Shown here: positions 17,472 to 26,413 of the stretch, piece by piece
Position numbering within the stretch: position 1 is the stretch's first letter
Layout of the letters: each line of letters starts with the position of its first letter
Assembly: GCA_033812735.1 (NCBI GenBank)
Contig: JAPXTA010000007.1
Location: 1-64,000, forward strand
Origin: JABFRJ01 sp033812735
Lineage (GTDB): Bacteria > Pseudomonadota > Alphaproteobacteria > Rhizobiales > Hyphomicrobiaceae
Direction of reading: 5' to 3'
Length of the DNA: 64,000 bases
Made by a program: the position numbers and the translations under genes
The notes under the pieces: model-generated
The model's input: only the letters and a program-made list of their open reading frames with translations
Told to the model about the DNA's origin: nothing
Database searches by the model: none

Positions 17472-18308
17472 TCAGTAGCGAAATTGCTCCGAGAGTATGC
17501 GCTCGTCGAGCGTGTGGCCGGGATCGAACATCATGTAGAGTTCGTGCTTGGTCGCGAGTTCGACGTCGACGCGTATGACGTCACGCGTTTCGGCGTTGTC
17601 GGCCACGGCGCTTGCGGGTCTCTTTTCAGCTTCGAGAACGTCAATTCGGATCTTGGCTTGATTGGCGACTAGCGCTCCCCGCCAGCGCCGAGGCCTGAAC
17701 GGACTGATTGCAGTCAACGCCAAAAGCTTGGCGTCGATCGGCAAGATCGGACCATGTGCCGAAAGATTATAGGCTGTGGAGCCGGCAGGCGTCGCGACCA
17801 GCAGGCCGTCGCAAATCAACTCGTCGAGGCGGACCTTGCCATCAATGCTGATCCTGAACTTGGCGGCTTGGCGGGTTTCACGGAACAGCGACACCTCGTT
17901 GATCGCGAGGGCCGACGACTGTGTTCCATCGGCGGCGTGCGCAACCATCGCCAACGGATTTATCCGCGTTATCTCAGCGCTGCCCAGTCGCGCCACCAGT
18001 CCTTCTTCGTTGAATTCGTTCATCAGAAAGCCGACCGAGCCGCGATTCATGCCGTAAATCGGAATGCGGTCGTTCATGTAGCGGTGCATCGTTTCCAGCA
18101 TGAATCCATCGCCGCCCAAGGCGACGATCACGTCAGCGTTCTTCGGCGGTGAATTGCCGTAGGCGTGCACGAGGCGACGGCGTGCGTCCTGTGCTTCAGG
18201 GGCATCGCTCGCAACGAATGCGATCGCGTCATAGTTGGGAATGGTTTTGGGCAAGCGGAAGCCGTCGCGGTTGATCTGAGTGCCGAGACATTCATGGTAG
18301 CATGGCAC
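17472..18308 (-). CDS. nadK: NAD kinase
   Basis: NAD kinase phosphorylates NAD+ at the 2'-OH of its adenosine ribose to give NADP+. The catalytic GGDG is at residues 65-68 (ALGGDGFML) and the second conserved motif ATPAGSTAYNLSAHGPI follows, with the C-terminal DGEE-like region replaced by VADNAETRDV, as often in alphaproteobacterial forms. As drawn from ATG 18308 it has 278 residues. Homologous sequence begins at DAIAFVASDAPEAQ, so the first 25 or so residues may be an over-extended start and a TTG near 18251 is an alternative. Divergent from cutA, with 62 bases between them. Confidence 0.93.
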   Translation of the reverse strand: MPCYHECLGTQINRDGFRLPKTIPNYDAIAFVASDAPEAQDARRRLVHAYGNSPPKNADVIVALGGDGFMLETMHRYMNDRIPIYGMNRGSVGFLMNEFNEEGLVARLGSAEITRINPLAMVAHAADGTQSSALAINEVSLFRETRQAAKFRISIDGKVRLDELICDGLLVATPAGSTAYNLSAHGPILPIDAKLLALTAISPFRPRRWRGALVANQAKIRIDVLEAEKRPASAVADNAETRDVIRVDVELATKHELYMMFDPGHTLDERILSEQFRY

Positions 18309-18370
18309 GACAGGTGTAACGCAAAGATTGCGCTGGTGGTAACCAGCTCAAGGCCGGCCGGGAGGAGCGG

Positions 18371-18706
18371 ATGCAACCTCAGTCCGATGTTGTTCTCATT
18401 TATTCGACATTTCCGTCGCTCGAAGCGGCAGAGCGGGTTGGTAAGTTGTTGATCGAGGCCCGCCTCGTTGCGTGTGTGAACATCTTCCCCGGTATGGTTT
18501 CGCTCTATGAGTGGAAGGGTGCGCTGCAGCGCGACCAGGAAGTGGTTATGATCCTGAAAACAAGCGCGGAATGCAGGTCCGCCGCGATGTCGGCAGTGGC
18601 CGCCAATCACTCTTATGAGACGCCCGCGGTGCTGGCTTTGAATGTCAGTGATGGTCATCCCGCTTATCTGGCGTGGATACGCACTCAATCTGGCGAGCGA
18701 GGGTAA
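18371..18706 (+). CDS. cutA: Divalent-cation tolerance protein CutA
   Basis: CutA1 proteins are small trimeric, ferredoxin-like-fold proteins linked to copper and other divalent cation tolerance, though their mechanism is unsettled. The 111-residue protein has the family core VACVNIFPGMVSLYEWKG and the conserved HSYETPAVLAL segment. It is a full-length, cytoplasmic form (no signal peptide). ATG 18371 is preceded by GGGAGGAG (18359-18366), a strong ribosome-binding site. It is followed 68 bases later by plsC on the same strand. Confidence 0.93.
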   Translation: MQPQSDVVLIYSTFPSLEAAERVGKLLIEARLVACVNIFPGMVSLYEWKGALQRDQEVVMILKTSAECRSAAMSAVAANHSYETPAVLALNVSDGHPAYLAWIRTQSGERG

Positions 18707-18774
18707 GTCCGCCGCTCGCGCTCCGACCGTCGGGCGATTATGCTCTCGAGGATGTCCATAACCGTGCGCGCCCC

Positions 18775-19551
18775 ATGATCGTCCTACGCTCCATCCTCTA
18801 TGCCGTCGCATTCTACCTGACCACCGCTGTCATGCTGGTCGGTGGACTCTGGTTGCTAGCGATGCCGCGTTCGTGGGCGATGGCGGGCCTCAGGCTGCAT
18901 GGTCAGATATGCACCTGGCTGCTCAAGGTCATTTGTGGGACGCGGCTCGAGGTGCGTGGGACGGACAATATTCCCGATGGCCCGTGTCTTGTCGTCGCCA
19001 AGCACCAGTCGGCTTGGGATACCTTTGCGCTGATCCCGCTGTTTCGCGATCCCGCCATCGTCTTGAAGGACGAGTTGAAGTGGATTCCCGTCTACGGATG
19101 GTTCTGCGTCAAATTCGAGCACGTCTTGGTCAAACGAGATCGAGCGGCGGTGGCGCTAAAGCAAATGGTAGGTGACGCAAAGGAGCGCGTCGAGGCGGGG
19201 CGGCAGGTGCTGATTTTTCCAGAGGGGACGCGCAAGGCGCCCGGCGACGAGCCGGACTACAAGCCCGGTTACGTCGCACTTTACGAGGGTCTCGGTGTGC
19301 CATGCGTGCCGCTCGCGCTCAATTCCGGTTTGTTCTGGCCGCGGCGGTCGTTCCTTAGATATCCAGGAACGATCGTAGTTGAATTGCTTCCTGCTTTACC
19401 GCCCGGCATGCGGCGGGCGGAGTTTCGCCGAACTATCGAGGCCCAGATCGAAGCGTCATCAGCTGCGCTCATCGAAGAGGCCGCTCGAACGCAGCCGGCA
19501 TCGCCTCTGGTAGCGGACGCGTGCCATCGCCTTGCAAAGATCAAACAATGA
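18775..19551 (+). CDS. plsC: 1-acyl-sn-glycerol-3-phosphate acyltransferase PlsC
   Basis: PlsC acylates lysophosphatidic acid to phosphatidic acid in phospholipid synthesis at the inner membrane. From ATG 18775 the 258-residue protein begins with a membrane segment (about residues 7-30), followed by the acyltransferase motif HQSAWD (His77 to Asp82) and the substrate-binding FPEGTR (148-153), then VPLALNSG and PGTIVVELLP. Upstream in-frame starts would add residues that precede the membrane anchor and match nothing. It lies between cutA and nrdJ. Other LPLAT family members are possible, but the motif set is that of PlsC. Confidence 0.92.
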   Translation: MIVLRSILYAVAFYLTTAVMLVGGLWLLAMPRSWAMAGLRLHGQICTWLLKVICGTRLEVRGTDNIPDGPCLVVAKHQSAWDTFALIPLFRDPAIVLKDELKWIPVYGWFCVKFEHVLVKRDRAAVALKQMVGDAKERVEAGRQVLIFPEGTRKAPGDEPDYKPGYVALYEGLGVPCVPLALNSGLFWPRRSFLRYPGTIVVELLPALPPGMRRAEFRRTIEAQIEASSAALIEEAARTQPASPLVADACHRLAKIKQ

Positions 19552-19570
19552 ACATGACAAGAACATTTTG

Positions 19571-19599
19571 TTGACGGGCTGGGCGGTGGCGCGTATGCT
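19571..19599 (+). promoter_or_regulatory. Sigma70-type promoter for nrdJ
   Basis: TTGACG (19571-19576) and TATGCT (19594-19599) are separated by 17 bases and stand 42 bases before the nrdJ ATG. Each hexamer matches the consensus at five of six and four of six positions respectively. The position just after plsC suggests nrdJ has its own transcription start. No cobalamin riboswitch precedes the gene. Confidence 0.6.
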
Positions 19600-19641
19600 T
19601 CTAGTAGTAGTTCAGTACGTTTTGTCAGGTGACTCCCGACC

Positions 19642-22095
19642 ATGGAGTGGACGCAGACCCTAGATGCGCAAACCGCTGGTTTTCCCAATGATTGGCCGCG
19701 CGTTTCGATCGAGATTTGGGACCAGAAATACCGCTTGAAACAGCCCGATGGAACGCCGGTCGATCGGAACTGGTCCGACACGGTCAAGCGGGTGGCGGGG
19801 GCGGCTGCGAAGGTGGAGCGCGCCAAGGTCCGGGGCAAGATCGCCGCGGAGTTCGAAGCGGCCATAAGCGACTTCGCCTTCCTACCTGCCGGCCGGATTT
19901 TGGCTGGTGCTGGAACCGGTAGAAAGGTGACGCTTTTCAATTGTTTCGTCATGGGCGCGATCGGCGACGACCTGACGTCGATTTTCGACAACGTCAAGGA
20001 AGCTGCGTTGACGATGCAGCAAGGTGGCGGGATCGGGCACGATTTTTCGACGTTGCGGCCGAAGGGCGCGCTGGTGAAATCGATCGGCGCCGATGCCTCC
20101 GGCCCCGTCACGTTCATGGATGTTTGGGACGCGATGTGCCGGACGATCATGTCCGCGGGGAGCAGGCGTGGCGCGATGATGGCGACGCTGCGCTGCGATC
20201 ATCCCGACATCGAAACGTTTATCGAGGCGAAGCGCGATGCCGCCCGATTGCGCAATTTCAATCTGTCGGTTCTCGTGACCGATGGGTTCATTCGGGCGGT
20301 GCGCGAGGACGATGGCTGGGACTTGGTGTTCGCCGGCAAGGTGTACCGGCGGATACGAGCACGCGATCTCTGGGAGAAGATCATGCGTGCGACGTATGCG
20401 GTCGCCGAGCCGGGCGTCATCTTCATCGACCGGGTAAACGATCTCAATAACCTCGCCTACTGCGAGTCCATCAGCGCGACCAATCCTTGCGGTGAACAAC
20501 CCCTGCCGCCGTACGGAGCCTGTCTTCTCGGGTCGATCAATTTGGCGAGGCTTGTCGAGCGGCCGTTCTCAGCCACGGCGCGCCTCGATGAAGAGCGGCT
20601 TGTAGCGCTCACGCGGACGGCGGTTCGTTTTCTCGACAACATCATCGATGTGTCGAACTATCCGCTGAAGGCGCAGCATCAGGAGGCGAAGTCGAAGCGG
20701 CGCATTGGTCTCGGTGTGACGGGCCTTGCGGATGCTCTCATTCAGCTTGGCGTTAGATACGGTTCGCCGGAGGCGCTGATGCTGACCGACCGATGGTTGG
20801 GTAAGTTGAAAGTGTCGGCTTATGAAGCAAGCGCGGCGATTGCCGAGGAAAAAGGCGCGTTCGATCTTTGCGATTCCGAACGGTTGCTGGAACGGCCTGC
20901 TTTAATTTCGCTGCCAGACGGCGTTCGGTCGCAGATCGCGCGGCATGGACTGCGAAACGGGTTGCTCACTTCGATTGCGCCGACAGGTACGATTTCGCTA
21001 CTTGCGGGCAATGTTTCCAGCGGCATCGAGCCGGTCTTCGATGTTGCCTATGACCGTCGCGTTCTCAAGCCTGATGGATCCGCGCGGACCGAGCGGGTGG
21101 AGGACTACGCGTACTCGCTCTACAGGCGGACGGGCGAGCGATCAGAGACACTTCCGCCTGCCTTTGTCACGACTGCGGCATTGTCGCCGCGCAATCATCT
21201 GGAGATGCAGGCTGCGGCGCAACGGCACGTCGACAGTGCTATTTCGAAAACGGTGAACTGTCCGGTGGACATATCATTCGAGGCGTTCAAGGACATCTAT
21301 CTCGATGCGCATGCGCTCGGCCTCAAGGGTGTTACGACGTACCGGCCAAACGCGGTGACGGGATCTGTTCTAAGTTCGGATAGCACCTCGGGTATGCCGA
21401 GTGTTCCGGCTGCCACCGTAAGTGCCCACTCGGGAGGTGGAGAGTCTCCCACTGGACGGGCTGTTTCCGCGCGTGCCGAAAAAGGCGCGGTCGTCTACAT
21501 GGCGGAGCCGCTTGCAAGACAGCCTGTGCTTGCTGGGTTCACTTACAAACTGAAGTGGCCTGGCAGCGAGCACGCGATGTACATCACGATCAATGACATC
21601 GAAGTCGACGGGCGCCGGCGACCTTTCGAGATCTTCATCAACTCAAAGAATCTCGACCACTATTCCTGGACGCTTGCGCTGACGCGCATGATCAGCGCGG
21701 TGTTCCGGCGCGGCGGCGATATTTCGTTCGTCGTCGAGGAACTCAAGGCTGTATTCGATCCACAGGGCGGGCGCTGGATGGATGGCCGCTACGTTCCCAG
21801 TCTGCTCGCGGCGATCGGTGACGTGATCGAGGCACACCTGGTGCGGATCGGGGCATGGCTGCCGGACGAGCCTGACGCCAGTCATCGTCCGGCCAAGCAC
21901 GAGATCGAGGTCGTGGCTGCTGACGAGGCCATTGGGGACGGGGGCGGAAACCGGTCCAAAGCGGCGCAGATGGCGTTCGTTGCTAGCGACAATGGGGTGC
22001 GTGGCCGGGCATGTCCGCGCTGTGGGGCGAGCACCTTCTTGAAGCAGGAGGGTTGCTGGGTGTGCCGTACCTGCGGCCACTCGAGCTGCGGCTAG
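19642..22095 (+). CDS. nrdJ: Vitamin B12-dependent (class II) ribonucleotide reductase
   Basis: NrdJ reduces ribonucleotides to deoxyribonucleotides using adenosylcobalamin to generate the thiyl radical, independently of oxygen. The 817-residue protein shows the reducing-pair cysteine Cys101 in LFNCFVMG, the finger-loop motif NPCGE at 281-285 (Asn281, radical Cys283, Glu285), and the later NCPVDIS. The C-terminal CPRCG...CWVCRTCG region is the zinc/thiol tail that re-reduces the active site. The insert around 600-620 is low in conservation. The length is on the short side of the alphaproteobacterial class II range (many are above 1200 because of insertions), but all catalytic parts are present. 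Downstream convergent gene begins 13 bases after the stop. Confidence 0.93.
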   Translation: MEWTQTLDAQTAGFPNDWPRVSIEIWDQKYRLKQPDGTPVDRNWSDTVKRVAGAAAKVERAKVRGKIAAEFEAAISDFAFLPAGRILAGAGTGRKVTLFNCFVMGAIGDDLTSIFDNVKEAALTMQQGGGIGHDFSTLRPKGALVKSIGADASGPVTFMDVWDAMCRTIMSAGSRRGAMMATLRCDHPDIETFIEAKRDAARLRNFNLSVLVTDGFIRAVREDDGWDLVFAGKVYRRIRARDLWEKIMRATYAVAEPGVIFIDRVNDLNNLAYCESISATNPCGEQPLPPYGACLLGSINLARLVERPFSATARLDEERLVALTRTAVRFLDNIIDVSNYPLKAQHQEAKSKRRIGLGVTGLADALIQLGVRYGSPEALMLTDRWLGKLKVSAYEASAAIAEEKGAFDLCDSERLLERPALISLPDGVRSQIARHGLRNGLLTSIAPTGTISLLAGNVSSGIEPVFDVAYDRRVLKPDGSARTERVEDYAYSLYRRTGERSETLPPAFVTTAALSPRNHLEMQAAAQRHVDSAISKTVNCPVDISFEAFKDIYLDAHALGLKGVTTYRPNAVTGSVLSSDSTSGMPSVPAATVSAHSGGGESPTGRAVSARAEKGAVVYMAEPLARQPVLAGFTYKLKWPGSEHAMYITINDIEVDGRRRPFEIFINSKNLDHYSWTLALTRMISAVFRRGGDISFVVEELKAVFDPQGGRWMDGRYVPSLLAAIGDVIEAHLVRIGAWLPDEPDASHRPAKHEIEVVAADEAIGDGGGNRSKAAQMAFVASDNGVRGRACPRCGASTFLKQEGCWVCRTCGHSSCG

Positions 22096-22108
22096 TTGGC
22101 CAACGTCT

Positions 22109-23551
22109 TCAGTTCAATAACCGTACGAGCCACAGGGAGATTGCGGGGAACGCTACGACGAGGGCCAAGCGGAGAATGTCAGCAGCCAGGAATGGCAGGA
22201 CGCCGCGATAGGTCGAGACGAGCGGGATATCGCGCGCCAGGGAGGAAATGACGAAGACGTTGAGGCCGATGGGCGGGGCCGTCAGTCCTATTCCAACGAC
22301 GATCAGGACGAGGATGCCAAACCAGATCGCTACTTCGTCCGGCAGCATGCCGAAGTCGAGGGCTTGGACGACGGGGAAGAAGACCGGCAGTGTCAGGAGG
22401 ATCATCGCGAGTTCGTCCATGACCGCGCCGAGCAGAATGTAGAAGGCGAGGATGGAGATGAGGATCGCGTAGGGCGACAAGCCAGAATTGCCGACGAACT
22501 GTGCGGCGGTGTCGGGCAAATGGGAGAGGGCGAGGAACGCGCCGAAGATCTCGGCGCCGAGAAGGATGATGAAGATCATTCCCGACGTCTCAGCGGTTTG
22601 GCGAAGGGCTTCGAAGATCTCCTTACGTCCGAGTGCTCGCGATACGACGCCGATGACCAGCATCGCGATGGCGCCCACGGCTGCGCCCTCGGTCGGTGTG
22701 AATACGCCGCCGTAGATGCCACCGACGACAATGATTGCCACCATGATCGCGGGCATCACCGATACGTCGATGAACATGACAAGTAGCGAGAGTGCGGCGA
22801 GCGCGGCGCCGAATGCAAGCCCGAGTTGGTTCCGATAGATTTGGATCGCGATGGCGGTCAGCAGGGCGACGCCAAGTAGCTTCGGCCAAAGGGGCTGCGG
22901 CTTGACTTCGACTACGATCGGTTCGGTGCGTGGTGCGAGTGCCGGATTGCGGCGCACGACGATCGCAATGACGAAGCAATAGGAGAGGGCTGCCAGCAGG
23001 CCTGGTATCAGGGCTGCCTGAAACAGTTTGGCGATGTTCTGCTCGGTGGTGATCGCATAGACGACGAGTATCACCGACGGCGGGATGAGAATGCCGAGCG
23101 TTCCGCCGACCGCAATCGTGCCGGTGGAGAGGCCGGGATCGTACCGAAACTTGCGCAGTTCGGGCAAGGCGGCGCGGCCGAACGTGGCCGTGGTTGCAAC
23201 GGAGGAGCCGCAGATTGCGCCAAAGGCCGTGCATGCACCGATGACGGCCATTGCGAGACCGCCGTTCAACCGGCTGAAGGCACGTTCCGCTGATGCAAAC
23301 AACGCTCTCGCGATGCCTGCGCGTTCGGCGAGTGCGCCCATCAAAATGAAGAGCGGGATGACGGACAGGGTGTAGTTTGCGAATTGGTGATAGGCGTTCG
23401 TCTTCATATAGCCGAACAGGGCGTTGTAGCTTGACAGGTGTGTGTAGCCGACGGCGCCGACGATCAGCATGGAGAGGCCGATCGGTGCGCGGAATGCGAT
23501 CATCAGCAGCATGGCACCGAAACCGACGGCTGCGGTCATTGTTCCGGTCAT
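22109..23551 (-). CDS. TRAP transporter large permease (DctM type)
   Basis: A very hydrophobic 480-residue protein with about 12 membrane segments, of the DctM family that carries the substrate path of Na+-driven TRAP transporters. Typical elements are FRAPIGLSMLIVG near the N-terminus, SGSSVATTATFG-like ICGSSVATTATFGRAALPEL, GTLGILIPPSVILVVYA and GVFTPTEGAAVGAI. It overlaps the DctQ subunit stop by four bases (ATGA), so the two are co-translated. No DctP binding protein is encoded nearby, so the substrate (usually a carboxylate or other small organic acid) is unknown. Its proximity to prpE makes a short carboxylate conceivable; that is inference. Confidence 0.93.
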   Translation of the reverse strand: MTGTMTAAVGFGAMLLMIAFRAPIGLSMLIVGAVGYTHLSSYNALFGYMKTNAYHQFANYTLSVIPLFILMGALAERAGIARALFASAERAFSRLNGGLAMAVIGACTAFGAICGSSVATTATFGRAALPELRKFRYDPGLSTGTIAVGGTLGILIPPSVILVVYAITTEQNIAKLFQAALIPGLLAALSYCFVIAIVVRRNPALAPRTEPIVVEVKPQPLWPKLLGVALLTAIAIQIYRNQLGLAFGAALAALSLLVMFIDVSVMPAIMVAIIVVGGIYGGVFTPTEGAAVGAIAMLVIGVVSRALGRKEIFEALRQTAETSGMIFIILLGAEIFGAFLALSHLPDTAAQFVGNSGLSPYAILISILAFYILLGAVMDELAMILLTLPVFFPVVQALDFGMLPDEVAIWFGILVLIVVGIGLTAPPIGLNVFVISSLARDIPLVSTYRGVLPFLAADILRLALVVAFPAISLWLVRLLN

Positions 23552-24102
23552 GAGCGGTCAGCGCTCCGGTCGCGCAGCATGAGCCAAGCGGTTACGAGGG
23601 TGACGATGCACAGGAACGCTGCGAGAGCATCTGCGAGCGCGATGCTGGGCCAGAGCGGAATTTGCCTTTGCATGGTGGTTTCGCCGGAGCGGATTGCGTC
23701 GGTTGCGCCATGGAACAGCGTCCATGTCATGAAGCCCGCGAAGGCGGCATAGACTAGATCCCAGAACGCGTCGGTGAGGCGCCTCACTCGTGGCGACATC
23801 CAGCCCGTGAAGGTGTCGACGACGATGTTGCCGCGCCGCCATTGGGTGTAGGGGAGGTACATGAACACGGTGATGGCCGCGCCCATCTTCACAAACTCGA
23901 AGTCGCCTTCGATTGGAGTGCTGAACAGCCAACGGCCAAGGACGCTGAGCGTCGCCAAGATTGCAACGGCGAGAGCGGTCAATCCGCCGACGACGGCCAG
24001 CGCGGAGGCCAAAGCGCCTATAACACTGGACGTTTGGGAGGCATCTTCTGACGGCGATCGCGCGGCGTTGGCCTCGCCGGACGGTTCCCGGGCGTCTGTC
24101 AT
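23548..24102 (-). CDS. TRAP transporter small permease (DctQ type)
   Basis: The start ATG at 24102 has a GGGGAGGT ribosome-binding site three bases before it, which decides against the longer frame from 24120. The 184-residue protein has four predicted membrane segments (starting at IGALASALAVVGGLTALAV) and the family motif LGRWLFSTPIEGDFEFVKMG, followed by VFMYLPYTQWRRGNIVVD. DctQ supports the large permease, encoded directly downstream with a four-base overlap. The first 30 residues are hydrophilic and Ser/Glu-rich. Upstream on the same strand, across a terminator, lies prpE. Confidence 0.9.
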   Translation of the reverse strand: MTDAREPSGEANAARSPSEDASQTSSVIGALASALAVVGGLTALAVAILATLSVLGRWLFSTPIEGDFEFVKMGAAITVFMYLPYTQWRRGNIVVDTFTGWMSPRVRRLTDAFWDLVYAAFAGFMTWTLFHGATDAIRSGETTMQRQIPLWPSIALADALAAFLCIVTLVTAWLMLRDRSADRS

Positions 24103-24231
24103 GTTACCTCCCCAATTCATCGGCCTGGGGCTTTTGGGGCCCTCTTCTGCCGCTGGACGGTGCCTCAGCCTTGGCCGGCAGCGCTACTGCTAGTCTTAGA
24201 GTTCCCGGCCGGTGGCTGCAAAGGGTACTGT

Positions 24232-24267
24232 AAAACAAAACGCGGAGACGGGTGGGCCGTCTCCGCG
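24232..24267 (-). terminator. Intrinsic terminator after prpE
   Basis: On the minus strand an 11-bp perfect GC stem (CGCGGAGACGG with CCGTCTCCGCG, five-base loop) is followed by TTTTGTTTTA. It lies 27 bases after the prpE stop and should separate prpE from the TRAP genes downstream, at least in part. Confidence 0.88.
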
Positions 24268-24293
24268 GTCATAACTTGGGAGGCAGTTACGAG

Positions 24294-26243
24294 TCAGCTC
24301 TGAGGTGTTTGAGCGTTCGACGCCATGCCCTTCGACTTCATGGCGGCGGTCACCTCGTCGAGGCTAAGGGGGTCGTCGATGGTCGCCGGCATCTTCCAAG
24401 CCTCGCCGTCGGCGATAGCTCGCATGGTGCCGCGCAGGATCTTGCCCGAGCGCGTCTTTGGCAGGCGCTTGACGGTGACGACGTTCTTGAAGGCTGCGAC
24501 TGGGCCGATCTCGTCACGCACGAGCTTGACGACTTCCGCTTCGATCTCTTCGCTGGCGCGGTTGACGCCGGAGTTGAGCACGATAAAGCCAACGGGGAGC
24601 TGGCCCTTCATGTCGTCCGCGACGCCGACGACGGCGCATTCGCCGATGTCCTTGTGCTTGGCGACGACCTCTTCCATTTGACCAGTCGACAGGCGGTGGC
24701 CGGCGACATTGATGACGTCGTCGGTTCGAGCCATGACGTAGGCGTAGCCGTCTTCATCGCGGTAGCCGGCGTCCGAAGTCGTGTAGTAGCCGGGGAAATC
24801 CGCCAGATAGCTTTTACGGAATCGCTCGTCATTGCCCCACAGGGTCGGGAGCGAGCCTGGCGGAAGCGGCAGCTTGATGGCGAGCGTACCGGGCTTGCCG
24901 GCTGGTACGGGGTGGCCCTTTTCGTCGAGCACTTGGAGGTCATAGCCGGGCATTGGTACCGTCGGCGAACCGTACTTGACCGGAAGTGTGCCAAGGCCAA
25001 CGGGGTTGCCGCAGATCGGCCAGCCGGTTTCGGTTTGCCACCAATGGTCGAGGACCGGCACCTTCAGCATCCGCTCCGCCCACTTGATCGTCTCGGGATC
25101 TGCGCGCTCGCCAGCGAGGAAGAGCGTGCGGAACTTGGAGAGATCGTATTGTGGGATGAACTTGCCCTCGGGATCTTCTTTCTTGATCGCGCGGAATGCG
25201 GTCGGCGCCGTGAATAGCGCGGCGACCTTATGGTCTTGGATGACGCGCCAGAATGCACCGGCGTCCGGTGTGCCGACCGGCTTGCCCTCGTACATCAGCG
25301 TCGTGCAGCCTGCGAGCAGTGGCGCATAAACGATGTAGCTGTGGCCAACCACCCAGCCGACGTCGGATGCGGCCCAGAACACTTCGCCGGGATTGATGCC
25401 GTAGTGGTTCTTCATGGTCCAGTTCAGCGCGACCATGTGACCGCCGTTGTCGCGGATCACGCCCTTCGGCTGACCGGTCGTACCCGAGGTGTAGAGGATG
25501 TAGAGCGGGTCGGTTGCTTTGACGCTGACGCATGAGGCTTTGACGCCGCGTGCCTTGGCGTCAGCAACGCAGGCGGACCAATCGTGGTCGCGTCCGTCGA
25601 TCAGCTTTGCCTCCGAACCGGGGCGATGGAACATCAACACCGACTTCGGCTTGTGGGCCGCGATCTCGATCGCGCGGTCGAGTAGCGGCTTGTAATGAAC
25701 CATCCGGCCCGGTTCGATACCGTGCGACGCCGCAAGGATCGCGACGGGTTTGCAGTCGTCGAGACGGGTTGCGAGTTCGGAGGCAGCGAAGCCGCCGAAT
25801 ACGACGGAGTGGATCGCTCCGATGCGGGCGCACGCGAGCATGGCCATTGCGGCCTCCGGGATCATCGGCATGTAGACGATGACGCGGTCACCGGCCTTGA
25901 CGCCCAACTCGGTCAGCACGCCTGCGAGGGCGGCGACTTCGTCGGTGAGCTGGCCGTAGGTGTAGGTCCGCTTGGAATTGGTGACCGGACTATCGTGGAT
26001 CAGGGCCGGCTGGTCGGCGCGGCCGCGGGCGACGTGGCGGTCGAGGCAGTTCCAGGCGGTGTTGCATTCGGCGCCGACGAACCAGCGGCCATACTGGCCG
26101 GCATAGGGATCGAACGTTTTGTCCCAGAGCTTGAACCAATCGATGTCTCGTGCGGCCGTCGACCAGAACTCCTGCGGGTCGCGCTGCCACGCTCCGTAGA
26201 CTTCGTGATAGCGGCTCGCAGCCTGTGACGACGCCGTTGACAT
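24294..26243 (-). CDS. prpE: Propionyl-CoA synthetase PrpE
   Basis: PrpE activates propionate (and often acetate or acrylate) to the CoA ester through an acyl-adenylate. ATG 26243 is preceded by AGGAGG, giving 649 residues; a longer in-frame extension is not protein-like. The N-terminal YHEVYGAWQRDPQEFW-type segment and NTAWNCLDRHV place it in the acetyl/propionyl-CoA synthetase group. The P-loop YTSGTTGQPKG and the C-terminal motif PKTRSGKILRG are present; Lys601 of that motif is the catalytic lysine regulated by acetylation in this family. Divergent from a TauE-type permease gene. The TRAP permease downstream might import its substrate. Confidence 0.9.
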   Translation of the reverse strand: MSTASSQAASRYHEVYGAWQRDPQEFWSTAARDIDWFKLWDKTFDPYAGQYGRWFVGAECNTAWNCLDRHVARGRADQPALIHDSPVTNSKRTYTYGQLTDEVAALAGVLTELGVKAGDRVIVYMPMIPEAAMAMLACARIGAIHSVVFGGFAASELATRLDDCKPVAILAASHGIEPGRMVHYKPLLDRAIEIAAHKPKSVLMFHRPGSEAKLIDGRDHDWSACVADAKARGVKASCVSVKATDPLYILYTSGTTGQPKGVIRDNGGHMVALNWTMKNHYGINPGEVFWAASDVGWVVGHSYIVYAPLLAGCTTLMYEGKPVGTPDAGAFWRVIQDHKVAALFTAPTAFRAIKKEDPEGKFIPQYDLSKFRTLFLAGERADPETIKWAERMLKVPVLDHWWQTETGWPICGNPVGLGTLPVKYGSPTVPMPGYDLQVLDEKGHPVPAGKPGTLAIKLPLPPGSLPTLWGNDERFRKSYLADFPGYYTTSDAGYRDEDGYAYVMARTDDVINVAGHRLSTGQMEEVVAKHKDIGECAVVGVADDMKGQLPVGFIVLNSGVNRASEEIEAEVVKLVRDEIGPVAAFKNVVTVKRLPKTRSGKILRGTMRAIADGEAWKMPATIDDPLSLDEVTAAMKSKGMASNAQTPQS

Positions 26244-26413
26244 GATCGATCCTCCTGCCCGGGCGCACCTGGGCTCTTCAGCTATTTTCTGGAACACAGC
26301 ACGCCCGGGCGGGGGGTGCAATTGGTCGGGAGTCGAGTGCCTGGGCGTCGCATGGCACCCGTGCTCATGTTGCGCTTCTCGCGGTCGCGACACCGTGCTG
26401 TTTCGCATTCCTT

